DNA of 64,000 nt from Marinobacter sp. BW6 (GTDB taxonomy: Bacteria; Pseudomonadota; Gammaproteobacteria; Pseudomonadales; Oleiphilaceae), in the NCBI RefSeq assembly GCF_008107725.1, contig NZ_VIRN01000083.1, positions 62,001 to 126,000 of the forward strand. Reading direction: 5' to 3'. The notes under the pieces are model-generated. The model was not told where the DNA came from. It did no database searches and worked only from the letters and a program-made list of their open reading frames with translations. Positions 37,094 through 44,759 of the stretch are shown in pieces (the first letter of the stretch is position 1; each line of letters opens with the position of its first letter). Position numbers and translations under genes: made by a program.

Positions 37094-37521
37094 GATTCTT
37101 CCACTTCCAGTAGTTCTTTGCCGTTCCCTACCCGGATTTTTGCCCTGTAGTGCTCGACTTCGAGACGAAACTCGTCATCGCTAAGCTTTTGATAGCTCAC
37201 ATCCATAAGATTTTGCAGTGCGCCGGGAATCGCATCGGGAAGCCGACCATTCATCTTTCGGAAATGCTCAATGTCCTCGGCCATCATCAGCAATGCCACC
37301 TTTCCACCGGTTTGGAACTCTTGTGGCGCTGAATCCTCATGGTACGAGCTGCCAGACAAGTAGATGTTGGCGATAAAAACCCCAAGAACAAGAAAACATA
37401 TGTACGGAAACCAGGGCGGCAATTCTATGGAGCGCGAGTTACGTTTACTGGCTCCACGCCCTTCGATTTCGTTGACAGCGCGCTCGATTTTGCTTTCCCA
37501 GCGATTCTGAATATCTGTCAT
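37090..37521 (-). CDS. Small membrane protein of the pilin cluster, unknown
   Basis: I do not recognise this 143-residue protein. It has a charged N-terminus (about 1-33), one membrane segment (WFPYICFLVLGVFIANIYL, about 36-54), and a soluble C-terminal domain of about 85 residues. The bitopic layout resembles accessory pilus components such as PilN/PilO-like or minor subunits. It lies between the pilin and ATPase genes, overlapping the latter by four bases (GTGA), so it probably serves the same machine. Confidence 0.65.
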   Translation of the reverse strand: MTDIQNRWESKIERAVNEIEGRGASKRNSRSIELPPWFPYICFLVLGVFIANIYLSGSSYHEDSAPQEFQTGGKVALLMMAEDIEHFRKMNGRLPDAIPGALQNLMDVSYQKLSDDEFRLEVEHYRAKIRVGNGKELLEVEES

Positions 37522-37531
37522 TTTTCAGTCC

Positions 37532-38398
37532 TCAATGGTGTCCGTTGCCAGGAAAGTTTTGCCCCTGATGCTGACCAGGATGTTTTGCCCATCCAGGCGG
37601 CCAGTTCAGGCCAACAGGAGTCGAACTCGCAACTGGCCGAGGGCCGCCTGAGGACGGCGGCTGATTATCAACCGCCGTGGGCGTTTGTGTTTGCGTCGAC
37701 CCTGTGTTCGATTGGTCCGTGGCCGCATCGGTGCCCGCAACCGACGAAGGTTTGGGTAGAGGCGTTTCGGAGCTTCCAGAACCCGTGTCGGGTTGGACGA
37801 CAGGGGCCGTGGATGGAGTGCCGGATCCGGTTCGAGGCGTTGACAGACCGGATACAGATGGTTGGTTTGCAGGATAATGGCGTCCTCGGCCGATCGGCTC
37901 TGCCAATGCAATCACCATCAAATCTTCATTAATGAAAACATGTTGTTGCTGCATAACATGATTCAAAGCGTGCAGAATACCGCGTTCGTTGGCATTAGTT
38001 GCTTTTAAAAAGGCAACAGGGAACTGGCCATCATGGGCAAATCGAAAGTAGCCCGAATGATTTACCAGGTAAGTGGCGTAGGAAATATTGTCCGGCCCCT
38101 CGTAGACGGGTTCCAATAGAGATAGTGCAGGCGGTGATTTGCCAAATTCAGTGCTGTCGTAATCCAGAGCATTCTCTCGAATATTCGGGTCCACTAGCAT
38201 CGCATCATGGTAAGCAAAACCAATGCGCTTTAGGTTGACGAGAATTTCTGCGGCTTTGGCTTCATTCACGTAACCTCGATACACAGGAACGGCAAACGAA
38301 GCGAGAATGCCAATAATCGCAACCACGGTCATCAGCTCCAGAAGAGTGAATCCTCGTGAGCGACGCAGCTTGAAAGATCGTGGAATAAAGTCGTGCAT
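37532..38398 (-). CDS. Prepilin with long Ser/Thr/Pro-rich tail
   Basis: This 288-residue protein has a class III prepilin signal: a basic leader ending RRSRG, with Phe at +1 and Glu at +5 (FTLLELMTVVAIIGILASFAVP), to be cut by a prepilin peptidase encoded elsewhere. The globular part resembles GspG/PilE-type pilins to about residue 165. A low-complexity tail of roughly 120 residues rich in Ser, Thr, Pro, Gly and Gln follows, which is unusual. It heads a three-gene pilin/bitopic/ATPase operon. Confidence 0.8.
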   Translation of the reverse strand: MHDFIPRSFKLRRSRGFTLLELMTVVAIIGILASFAVPVYRGYVNEAKAAEILVNLKRIGFAYHDAMLVDPNIRENALDYDSTEFGKSPPALSLLEPVYEGPDNISYATYLVNHSGYFRFAHDGQFPVAFLKATNANERGILHALNHVMQQQHVFINEDLMVIALAEPIGRGRHYPANQPSVSGLSTPRTGSGTPSTAPVVQPDTGSGSSETPLPKPSSVAGTDAATDQSNTGSTQTQTPTAVDNQPPSSGGPRPVASSTPVGLNWPPGWAKHPGQHQGQNFPGNGHH

Positions 38399-38625
38399 TA
38401 AGCTTGGGCTCTTTAAAGGCTGAAGTTTAAGAATAATGGGTTTAAGTTTCGCACGTTATTGATATTCCACAAGCCTTCGATGTTCTTTTTGATAACAGGG
38501 AGCGCCGGGCATTCCAGTTGGAAAAGGAACGTGTTCTGTACTGCTATGGTTTTGTGGTCATAGGCTGGTGCCAGGCGCATCTTCCACTACTATCAAGGTA
38601 AGTTTTCGCCAGAGGCGACGTCGCC

Positions 38626-40110
38626 GTGGGACTGTCGATCAAGACAACAGAATTTGCGCCGGAAGAGTTCGAGCGTTTTGCAGCCAAGGTCCGGACGGAT
38701 CTTAAAGCACTCACTCGCCTTCTGAACCGGCCCGGCTTTGGTGAGGGAGAGAGTTCCATTGGAGCCGAGGTCGAGTTCTACATCGTAAACTCTGACCTGC
38801 GCGTTCAACCCATCAACACAGAAATCGCCGCCCGCGTTCAGGACCCCCAACTGACGGTTGAGCTGAACCGCTTCAATCTCGAATACAACCTCAGCCCCCA
38901 GGCTTTCAAGGGATCTCCGTTTGCCAGAACCGAGCAAGAACTGCTCGCTGCGATCCGACGAATCAACCGGCACGCCGCGTCATTGGATGGGGAACTGGTA
39001 CCGATTGGCATACTGCCCACACTTCGCCAGTCCGATATGGGCGCCAAGGTGATGACAGACGAACCCCGCTACCATGCCTTATCCAACGCGCTGCTCAAGC
39101 AACGGGGCGAGCCATTCAGCATCCATATTGGCGGCAACGATGTTATCAATCTGGAGGCCGACGACGTCTACATGGAAGGAGCCAATACCTCGTTCCAGCT
39201 GCACTGGCGTGTGCCAGCACATCGTTTTGCCGATTATTTCAACGCAGTACAACTGGTCACGCCGGTTGTACTTGCTCTGGCCAGCAACTCGCCCAGCCTC
39301 TTTGGCCACCACTTGTGGGAGGAAACCCGGATTGCCCTGTTCAAGCAATCCATTGACAGCCGATCCCCCAACCATAAAACCTGGCGCCATCCACCGCGGG
39401 TTTATTACGGAAACGGCTGGACACGCAGCGCCTGGGAACTGTTTGCGGCCTCGGCATCGCTCTATCCCCCCATCATTCCACTGATGTCGGAGGAAGATCC
39501 GATGGCGGTGATTGATCGTGGTGAAGTACCTAAACTGGCCGAAATGCGACTGCACCAGGGAACCACCTGGCCCTGGAACCGGGCCATCTATGACCATACC
39601 GAAGGCGGCCATCTACGCATTGAGATTCGTTCCATGCCTGCCGGCCCGACTGCCGCTGACATGTGCGCGAACGGCCTGTTCGTGATCGGGGCTGCGCTGG
39701 CCGTACTCGATGACATCAGCCATCTGACGTCGATACTCCCCTTCCATTACACCGAACACAATTTCTACCGCGCCGCCAAATATGGCATCGGCGCAGAAAT
39801 CATCTGGCCTCACAAGGACCAGGTTCAGTTGCAGGATACGCCCCTGTTAACCGTGGCCCGGGAACTGCTACCGCGCGCACGGGAAGCATTGAAACAAACA
39901 GCTGTGGACGAGACGGAAATTCAGCGGCTACTGGGAATTATCGAAGGCCGCATTGAAACCGCCATGACGGGCGCCCGGTGGCAGCGCCACGTCACAGAGT
40001 CTTTACTCAGGTCCCTGAGCCCTGATGAGGCGTTCCGGAGTATGCTGGCTCTGTACATGGCTAACCAGAAGAAAAACGTGCCGCTTCATGAATGGACATT
40101 GCTGCCGTGA
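38626..40110 (+). CDS. GCS2-type carboxylate-amine ligase (glutamate-cysteine ligase family)
   Basis: The 494-residue protein resembles the GCS2 branch of glutamate-cysteine ligase-like enzymes (IGAEVEFYIVNSD, DEPRYHALSNALL, EGGHLRIEIRSMPAGPTAADM). Members form amide bonds on the gamma- or alpha-carboxyl of glutamate or related acids. The start is GTG 38626 with AGAGGCG upstream. The gene overlaps the AspA/AstE-type gene by 19 bases, so the two form a functional pair. The acceptor is unknown, and whether this supplies glutathione cannot be told. Confidence 0.75.
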   Translation: MGLSIKTTEFAPEEFERFAAKVRTDLKALTRLLNRPGFGEGESSIGAEVEFYIVNSDLRVQPINTEIAARVQDPQLTVELNRFNLEYNLSPQAFKGSPFARTEQELLAAIRRINRHAASLDGELVPIGILPTLRQSDMGAKVMTDEPRYHALSNALLKQRGEPFSIHIGGNDVINLEADDVYMEGANTSFQLHWRVPAHRFADYFNAVQLVTPVVLALASNSPSLFGHHLWEETRIALFKQSIDSRSPNHKTWRHPPRVYYGNGWTRSAWELFAASASLYPPIIPLMSEEDPMAVIDRGEVPKLAEMRLHQGTTWPWNRAIYDHTEGGHLRIEIRSMPAGPTAADMCANGLFVIGAALAVLDDISHLTSILPFHYTEHNFYRAAKYGIGAEIIWPHKDQVQLQDTPLLTVARELLPRAREALKQTAVDETEIQRLLGIIEGRIETAMTGARWQRHVTESLLRSLSPDEAFRSMLALYMANQKKNVPLHEWTLLP

Positions 40111-41147
40111 GTAATTCGAACGTACTTGATTACCTCAATAACCCCTCCCCCCAAACGCTGGGTCGCTCACCCCTTGAGTGGCTGGACCAACTGCAAAAGC
40201 CGACGGTTGTTCGAGTGGCCGGTCGCGATCGCTCCCGCACCCGAGCCATGGCGACGCTTCTGCACGGCAATGAGCCTTCGGGTCTGTTTGCACTTCACCG
40301 GTGGTTACTTGAGCAGCGCACCCCCGAGGTCAACATGCTGTTTCTGCTGGGAGGCATCTACCCCGCGAAAATTCCGCCCCCTCTCTCAATGCGCCAGCTT
40401 CCCGAAGGACGTGACCTCAACCGGTGTTTCAAAGAACCTTTCGAGGGGGACGAAGGTGCGATTGCCGAGGCCATGCTGACAGAACTTCGAAACGCAAACC
40501 CGGAATGCCTGCTGGACGTGCACAACACCTCAGGCACAGGCCCGGCCTTTGCTGTGTCTATCACCAACGACGCGGCGCATCAGGCGTTGACTTCACTCTT
40601 TACCGACCGCCTCATTATGACGGATCTTCGCCTGGGAGCGCTGATGGAATATTCTGAGCAGGAGGTGCCTACGGTAACCATCGAGTGCGGTGGGTTCCAG
40701 GACGATCATGCTCATCAATTGGCGTATGAGGGACTCGTTCGCTATAGCTCAAGGCCGGATGTGCTGTCACTGGAAAAAGCGGAGTGGGACGTCACCGTGC
40801 TGCGCAACCCGATCCGGGTGGAGCTGGCGCCTGAAGCGATCATAGAATACCGCCTTGAGCCTTCCGGGCAGGCCGACGTGACGTTTCCGCCCGACATCGA
40901 ACACCGCAATTTCGGCATTGTTTCTCCGGATGACCCCCTGGGATGGGTGGGGAAAAAAGGCCTTAGCATACTCACTGCGATCAGCCACAACCGAACCGAA
41001 AATATGGAGCAGGTTCTGCAAGTCAGAGATGGGCAGATCTACCCCGCCCAAGCCATCAGGGCCTTTATGATTACCACCAATCCGGTTATTGCGAAGAGCG
41101 ATTGCCTGTTTTATGCAGTCAAAGCAACTGGCGAACCCATTTTCTAA
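40092..41147 (+). CDS. AspA/AstE-type zinc amidohydrolase (M14-like)
   Basis: The 351-residue protein shows the zinc-site pattern of succinylglutamate desuccinylase/aspartoacylase enzymes: LLHGNEPSG (His and Glu ligands), and a later His in LDVHNTSGTG. Catalytic Glu is probably in TVTIECGG. These enzymes deacylate N-acylated amino acids. The start overlaps the preceding GCS2 ligase gene, suggesting a make/break cycle on an amide-linked product. It is the last chromosomal gene before the integron array. Confidence 0.75.
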   Translation: MDIAAVSNSNVLDYLNNPSPQTLGRSPLEWLDQLQKPTVVRVAGRDRSRTRAMATLLHGNEPSGLFALHRWLLEQRTPEVNMLFLLGGIYPAKIPPPLSMRQLPEGRDLNRCFKEPFEGDEGAIAEAMLTELRNANPECLLDVHNTSGTGPAFAVSITNDAAHQALTSLFTDRLIMTDLRLGALMEYSEQEVPTVTIECGGFQDDHAHQLAYEGLVRYSSRPDVLSLEKAEWDVTVLRNPIRVELAPEAIIEYRLEPSGQADVTFPPDIEHRNFGIVSPDDPLGWVGKKGLSILTAISHNRTENMEQVLQVRDGQIYPAQAIRAFMITTNPVIAKSDCLFYAVKATGEPIF

Positions 41148-41189
41148 TAACAATGGTAATGGGTGCGGTTGTTCCCTGTTTTTTATTCC

Positions 41190-41248
41190 GGCGGAACGGA
41201 GGCGAAGCAGCATTCTAGGAGCCGTCGCCGCGCCTGTGATTGTCAGGA
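41190..41248 (-). other. Decayed terminal attC (cassette 34)
   Basis: The right half aligns with family B sites (GGAGGCGAAGC...GTCGCCG..CCTGTGATTGTCAGGA), but the core GTTAGGC has become GTCAGGA and no clear left core is found. It marks the distal end of the array and is probably inactive. Confidence 0.6.
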
Positions 41249-41267
41249 TCGACTGATGGTTCCGCGA

Positions 41268-41672
41268 TTACGTCAGATCCTGGTAAGGGTTGTAGGCTAC
41301 TTCCCAGTAATGACCTTCCGGATCTTGAAAGTAACCGGAGTAACCGCCCCAGAAAACCTCCACCGCTGGCTTGATGAGTTGCGCGCCTGCGGATACCGCC
41401 TGACTAAGGACAGCATCAACTTCTGACTTGCTTGCGACATTATGGGCCAGTGTAATACCGGAGAAGCCAACCTGCGTGGAAACGGCTAACCCGATGTCCT
41501 TGGCCAACTCTTCCCGCGGGTAAAGCGCTAACCAGGTGCCTTCCAGACTGAAAAAGGATATGTTGCCGCCCTCAAAATCATGCTTTGGCAGACCGAGACC
41601 TTCGCTATAGAAGCGAGTGGCCCTCTCCAGATCCTCCACACCAAGTGTGATAACGCTGATCTTCGGTTTCAT
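41268..41672 (-). CDS. VOC family (glyoxalase/bleomycin-resistance fold) protein, cassette 34
   Basis: The 134-residue protein begins PKISVITLGVEDLERATRFY, a vicinal oxygen chelate fold pattern, and ends with DPEGHYWEVAYNP, where the Glu is a usual metal ligand. Family members include glyoxalases, dioxygenases and antibiotic-binding proteins; no substrate can be assigned. GGAAGGGA precedes the ATG. As the most distal cassette with a dead attC, it is effectively fixed in the chromosome. Confidence 0.82.
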   Translation of the reverse strand: MKPKISVITLGVEDLERATRFYSEGLGLPKHDFEGGNISFFSLEGTWLALYPREELAKDIGLAVSTQVGFSGITLAHNVASKSEVDAVLSQAVSAGAQLIKPAVEVFWGGYSGYFQDPEGHYWEVAYNPYQDLT

Positions 41673-41680
41673 GATTCCCT

Positions 41681-41758
41681 TCCTAACGCCCAGCTTTGCG
41701 GCAATTCTGGAGCCGCGAAGCGGTGGAAAATTTGTCCGGCAACAGCGGCTGGTTATGC
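41681..41758 (-). other. attC of cassette 33 (family D)
   Basis: 78 bp between cores TCCTAAC and GTTATGC. Shares GGAGCCGCGAAGCGG with the sites of cassettes 5 and 24. The stop codon of the YoeB-like toxin lies two bases beyond. Confidence 0.9.
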
Positions 41759-41759
41759 A

Positions 41760-42023
41760 TTATTCGTAGTGGCTCCAGAGTCTGAGGACTTTCACCACTT
41801 GCTCGTCCTCCAGTACTTGGTAGACCAGGCGATGCTGAATATTAACGCGGCGCGAATAGGCCCCCGCAAGATCACCAATTAGCTTCTCAAACGGAGGCGG
41901 CTTGCGGTAAGGATCTTCCGCTATTAGCGCTAACAGTTCCTGGGCTTTTGGTTTGAGGCCGCTGGAGGCCAACTTTTTTGCATCTTTCTGGGCGTGCTTG
42001 GTGTAAACCAACTTCCATGTCAC
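41760..42023 (-). CDS. yoeB: YoeB/Txe-type mRNA interferase toxin, cassette 33
   Basis: This 87-residue RelE-superfamily toxin ends HRLVYQVLEDEQVVKVLRLWSHYE, with the His/Tyr C-terminus of YoeB. Such toxins cleave mRNA in the ribosomal A site. Arg in SRRVNIQHR and Glu in PFEKL are likely active-site residues. Its ATG overlaps the antitoxin stop (ATGA), the usual antitoxin-first order. The pair should stabilise the array against deletion. Confidence 0.92.
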   Translation of the reverse strand: MTWKLVYTKHAQKDAKKLASSGLKPKAQELLALIAEDPYRKPPPFEKLIGDLAGAYSRRVNIQHRLVYQVLEDEQVVKVLRLWSHYE

Positions 42024-42262
42024 CAGTCCAGCTCCTCATCGCATTCATCCACGGGGGTATCCATCCCTTCCCGAATAGACTCCCGCATACCGGGTACGGA
42101 GAGCAGGTAAAGTGTTTCCTGAATAGCAGACCAGTCTTCTTCGGATACCAGAACAGCTTTGTTCCGCTTACCCATGATGACGATTGGTTGGTGGGACTCG
42201 GCGGTCTCGTCAATCAACCGATAAAGGTTGCTGCGCGCCTCAGTTGCTGTGATTCCGCTCAT
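42020..42262 (-). CDS. yefM: YefM/Phd-type antitoxin, cassette 33
   Basis: This 80-residue protein (MSGITATEARSNLYRLIDE) has the Phd/YefM DNA-binding fold at its N-terminus and an acidic toxin-binding tail (DTPVDECDEELDW). It neutralises the YoeB-like toxin and should repress the pair. AGAGGTG lies upstream of the ATG, and a strong promoter is contained within the cassette, so expression does not depend on the distant array promoter. Confidence 0.92.
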   Translation of the reverse strand: MSGITATEARSNLYRLIDETAESHQPIVIMGKRNKAVLVSEEDWSAIQETLYLLSVPGMRESIREGMDTPVDECDEELDW

Positions 42263-42293
42263 GACACACCTCTTGCGTGTTCAACTTTTCATC

Positions 42294-42321
42294 AGTGTAC
42301 GCTTTTAGGTACGTACGTCAA
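42294..42321 (-). promoter_or_regulatory. Promoter of the YefM/YoeB pair
   Basis: On the minus strand TTGACG (42321-42316) and TACACT (42299-42294) are separated by 16 bases, just upstream of the antitoxin. Confidence 0.7.
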
Positions 42322-42334
42322 GACGAACGCCTGT

Positions 42335-42406
42335 GCATAACGCCTTGGCTTTGCAGCGTGACGGAGCGCCAGCGTAGGCACGTCCGACAACAGCCATTGG
42401 TTAAAT
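42335..42406 (-). other. attC of cassette 32
   Basis: 72 bp between cores GCATAAC and GTTAAAT, with inner segment GGAGCGCCAGCGTAGGCACGTCC. Outside the four main families; resembles the site of cassette 22. Confidence 0.88.
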
Positions 42407-42408
42407 GC

Positions 42409-42437
42409 TTGCATGCGCATAGCTATGCGCATAAGAT
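42409..42437 (+). promoter_or_regulatory. Promoter and 20-bp palindromic operator of ccdAB
   Basis: TTGCAT (42409-42414) and TAAGAT (42432-42437) are 17 bases apart. Between them lies the perfect palindrome ATGCGCATAGCTATGCGCAT (42413-42432), placed to let a CcdA dimer, alone or with CcdB, block RNA polymerase. Confidence 0.82.
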
Positions 42438-42472
42438 CAAACTTTGTATTCTATATCTTCTGGGAGGCCCTC

Positions 42473-42718
42473 ATGGCCGAACTCTATAACTCAGCCGCCC
42501 CCAAAAAAGCAGCGAACCTCTCAATCAATAGCGATCTTCTGCGTAAAACCCGGGAACTGAACATTAACTTGTCTGCCACCCTGGAACGAGCTCTGAAAGA
42601 AGAGCTTTCGAAACGCGAAGCCGCTCAATGGGTTGAAGAGAATCGCGCTGCGATAAAAAGCTACAACGATTTCGTCGAACAACATGGATGCTTCGGCGAC
42701 GAATTCAGGGAGTTCTGA
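42473..42718 (+). CDS. ccdA: CcdA-type antitoxin, cassette 32
   Basis: The 81-residue protein has a ribbon-helix-helix N-terminus (KKAANLSINSDLLRKTRELN) and the CcdA C-terminal motif AQWVEENRAAIKSYNDFVEQHGCF, which wraps the toxin. GGGAGG precedes the ATG. It is one of two genes in the array on the plus strand, reversed relative to its cassette, and has its own promoter with a palindromic operator. Confidence 0.94.
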   Translation: MAELYNSAAPKKAANLSINSDLLRKTRELNINLSATLERALKEELSKREAAQWVEENRAAIKSYNDFVEQHGCFGDEFREF

Positions 42719-43035
42719 TGGCACAGTTCGATGTGTACCCCAACCCGAGCAAAATCAGCAAGGCTCACTATCCTTACCTGGTGGATATTCAAAGCAGCCT
42801 TCTGAGCGATTTGGCAACTCGCATTGTTATCCCTTTGGGCAAACGTTCTGCCTTCGGTGGCGAAGCCATGCAAGGGCTCACTCCGGAAATCAGCTTTGAC
42901 GATCAGGAGCTGTTGCTGTTAACTCCGCAAATTTCCTCCGTGCCTGAAAAACATCTCAAGAGCCCTATTGGCTCCCTCTCACATTTCAGAGACCAGATTG
43001 TTGGAGCTTTGGACCTGGCTATCACCGGCATTTAA
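42718..43035 (+). CDS. ccdB: CcdB-type gyrase-poison toxin, cassette 32
   Basis: This 105-residue protein (MAQFDVYPNPSK...) matches CcdB, which traps GyrA in its cleaved complex. The C-terminus retains the family end pattern (LSHFRDQIVGALDLAITGI), where CcdB needs its last residues to bind GyrA. Its ATG shares a base with the ccdA stop (TGATG). The chromosomal GyrA target is encoded in this window. Confidence 0.94.
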   Translation: MAQFDVYPNPSKISKAHYPYLVDIQSSLLSDLATRIVIPLGKRSAFGGEAMQGLTPEISFDDQELLLLTPQISSVPEKHLKSPIGSLSHFRDQIVGALDLAITGI

Positions 43036-43114
43036 CGCCGCTCAGCAAGCGCGGCTACGAAATGGAGGCGAAGCCGCAATGTAGTAGGCGTCGCCGTGAC
43101 TGGCCTTGTTAGGC
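43030..43114 (-). other. attC of cassette 31 (family B)
   Basis: 85 bp between cores ATTTAAC and GTTAGGC. Nearly identical to the site of cassette 29. The ccdB stop codon lies within the left core. Confidence 0.93.
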
Positions 43115-43127
43115 ATAAAAAATTGCC

Positions 43128-43796
43128 TTACTCCTTCACCAATGCCCCGGTTATTCTGATCGTAGATTTCATCTCAATCGTCCAGCGGAATGAGTTCTCG
43201 ACAAGTTCCACAGAGAAGGCTACTGGCGTGACCATATCGGGCTCATTCGGTCTTGCTTCTGCTGCTCTTTTCTCAAGGTAAGCTCGGACATTCTTAGCTT
43301 TCTTTTGAGTGGAGCTTAGATTTCTATTCGCTTTATCAGGCACTTCGGGGATTTGAATTGGGCGTTCTGACAAGTCGTACAAAACGCCAATACGGAACCT
43401 CTCCCAGTTTTCATGATTTACCATGACTGGGTCTATATCGTGATCGGTGAAGAAGTCATGCAGTTCGTGCTTAAGCCTTCCCATACCGAAGGCTACAGAA
43501 ACGTCTCTGACAACTTTGTCGTATCGGCCATTATCGTCATGATTGCTGGCCATCAGATCATCAAAAATGACATCGCCAGCTTTTCGAATGACTTCATACC
43601 CCAGAGTTGACCTATCTATCTCACAATGTTGGTACCAGTTACACACCATTGAAAGAAAAGGATATTTTCGTTTTTCCGACTTCTTTTCTAAAACGATTCT
43701 TATATGAGAGAAGAGGAAGTTAAAAAGCGCCGAGTCAGCGCCACCATTCCTCACTGCTAGATCTATTTTCTCTCTGATCTGGACTAATGACTTCAT
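43128..43796 (-). CDS. Unknown protein, cassette 31
   Basis: I do not recognise this 222-residue soluble protein. It is mostly helical in appearance, with a segment YEVIRKAGDVIFDDLMASN and a basic stretch KKAKNVRAYLEKRAAEARPNEPDM before a C-terminal beta-rich end. No signal peptide or membrane helix is seen. GAAGAAG precedes the ATG weakly. It is one of the larger cassette proteins and could be a regulator or phage-related factor. Confidence 0.7.
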   Translation of the reverse strand: MKSLVQIREKIDLAVRNGGADSALFNFLFSHIRIVLEKKSEKRKYPFLSMVCNWYQHCEIDRSTLGYEVIRKAGDVIFDDLMASNHDDNGRYDKVVRDVSVAFGMGRLKHELHDFFTDHDIDPVMVNHENWERFRIGVLYDLSERPIQIPEVPDKANRNLSSTQKKAKNVRAYLEKRAAEARPNEPDMVTPVAFSVELVENSFRWTIEMKSTIRITGALVKE

Positions 43797-43808
43797 GGCT
43801 TCTTCATT

Positions 43809-43867
43809 GCCTAACGCTGAAACGAAGCGGCGCGTCTCACGCGTCCGCCTTCCGTGACTTGTTACAC
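43809..43867 (-). other. attC of cassette 30 (family A)
   Basis: Exactly 59 bp between cores GCCTAAC and GTTACAC, with the family A centre GCGCGTCTCACGCGTCC. The stop codon of its gene is inside the right core. Confidence 0.93.
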
Positions 43868-44269
43868 CTCACTAAAAACGACAAATATCAAAGGCATAGA
43901 AAGTAAAAACATTACCAACAGAGCAGGCTTGATGGCCTTGGCCAGGAGCGTTGCGAAACTGGGTTGGGTAGTTAAAACAACGCCTGGCAGCTGGTTGGAG
44001 ACCCAAACCTCCATCTCGGCGCCAACCTCCAATTCCTCGTCGGGCGTGTAAGGCGGAGGAGCGATAAAGTGGATAGGCCCCTTCCCTTCAACCCTGATGC
44101 CCAGTTGAACCAACCGATCTAGAGCAGCGCGATGATTCTGTTCAACCACCGCCGAGGTCTGTCTAGCCTCGGACAATGGCTTAAGCTGCGAAAAACGCAC
44201 CAGTGCGATCAGCAAAAAGATCGCTGATACGACGATTAAATAGTAAACGACAAACTCGGTTGTATTCAT
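43862..44269 (-). CDS. Membrane protein, cassette 30
   Basis: The unrecognised 135-residue protein has membrane helices at both ends (YYLIVVSAIFLLIALV, about 9-24; PALLVMFLLSMPLIFVVF, about 114-131) and a soluble middle with a Pro-rich stretch (IAPPPYTPDEELEVG). No clear Shine-Dalgarno precedes the ATG, which lies close to the attC core. Confidence 0.65.
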   Translation of the reverse strand: MNTTEFVVYYLIVVSAIFLLIALVRFSQLKPLSEARQTSAVVEQNHRAALDRLVQLGIRVEGKGPIHFIAPPPYTPDEELEVGAEMEVWVSNQLPGVVLTTQPSFATLLAKAIKPALLVMFLLSMPLIFVVFSEV

Positions 44270-44272
44270 GCG

Positions 44273-44357
44273 GTGTAACGCCGCTCAGCACGCGCGGCTG
44301 CGAAATGGAGGCGAAGCCGCAATGTAGTAGGCGTCGCCGTGACTGGGTTGGTTATAT
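44273..44357 (-). other. attC of cassette 29 (family B)
   Basis: 85 bp between GTGTAAC and GTTATAT. Almost the same sequence as the cassette 31 site. Confidence 0.93.
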
Positions 44358-44686
44358 CAGATATACAAATCGTCATCCCTGCGAAACTCTAACAACCCAT
44401 GCCCAACATAGATTTTTGGACAAGACGGGCATTTGTAAAGCTGCTTGGGATCGTTGACAACAAGTATGTGATACCCCAAACAAACGAGCACCCCAACTAC
44501 ACTCAAGACGTTTTGAAAAATGGCAGCAAGCGCAACGCTGAGAATGAGCAATAAGAGAGAGCGCTGGCTTCGGCTATCGCCGGTCCATGTAAAAGCCCCA
44601 AAGGGATAGCCCACGTACGGGGCAGCATTGAGCTTCACGGTGCCTGCCTTGACTAGCTTTGCGTTACAACTCTTACACCGGAGCAT
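44357..44686 (-). CDS. Zinc-ribbon membrane protein, cassette 29
   Basis: The 109-residue protein has CxxC pairs near both ends (LRCKSCNAK and KCPSCPKIY) that could form one zinc ribbon, with two membrane helices between them (about 44-80). The arrangement resembles small zinc-ribbon membrane proteins of unknown function. No obvious Shine-Dalgarno was found. Confidence 0.65.
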   Translation of the reverse strand: MLRCKSCNAKLVKAGTVKLNAAPYVGYPFGAFTWTGDSRSQRSLLLLILSVALAAIFQNVLSVVGVLVCLGYHILVVNDPKQLYKCPSCPKIYVGHGLLEFRRDDDLYI

Positions 44687-44700
44687 AATTTTTCATTCGG

Positions 44701-44759
44701 ATATAACGCGAAAACGAAGCGGCGCGTCTCACGCGTCCGCCTTCCGTGACTGGTTAGGC
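44701..44759 (-). other. attC of cassette 28 (family A)
   Basis: 59 bp between ATATAAC and GTTAGGC, family A centre intact. Confidence 0.93.
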
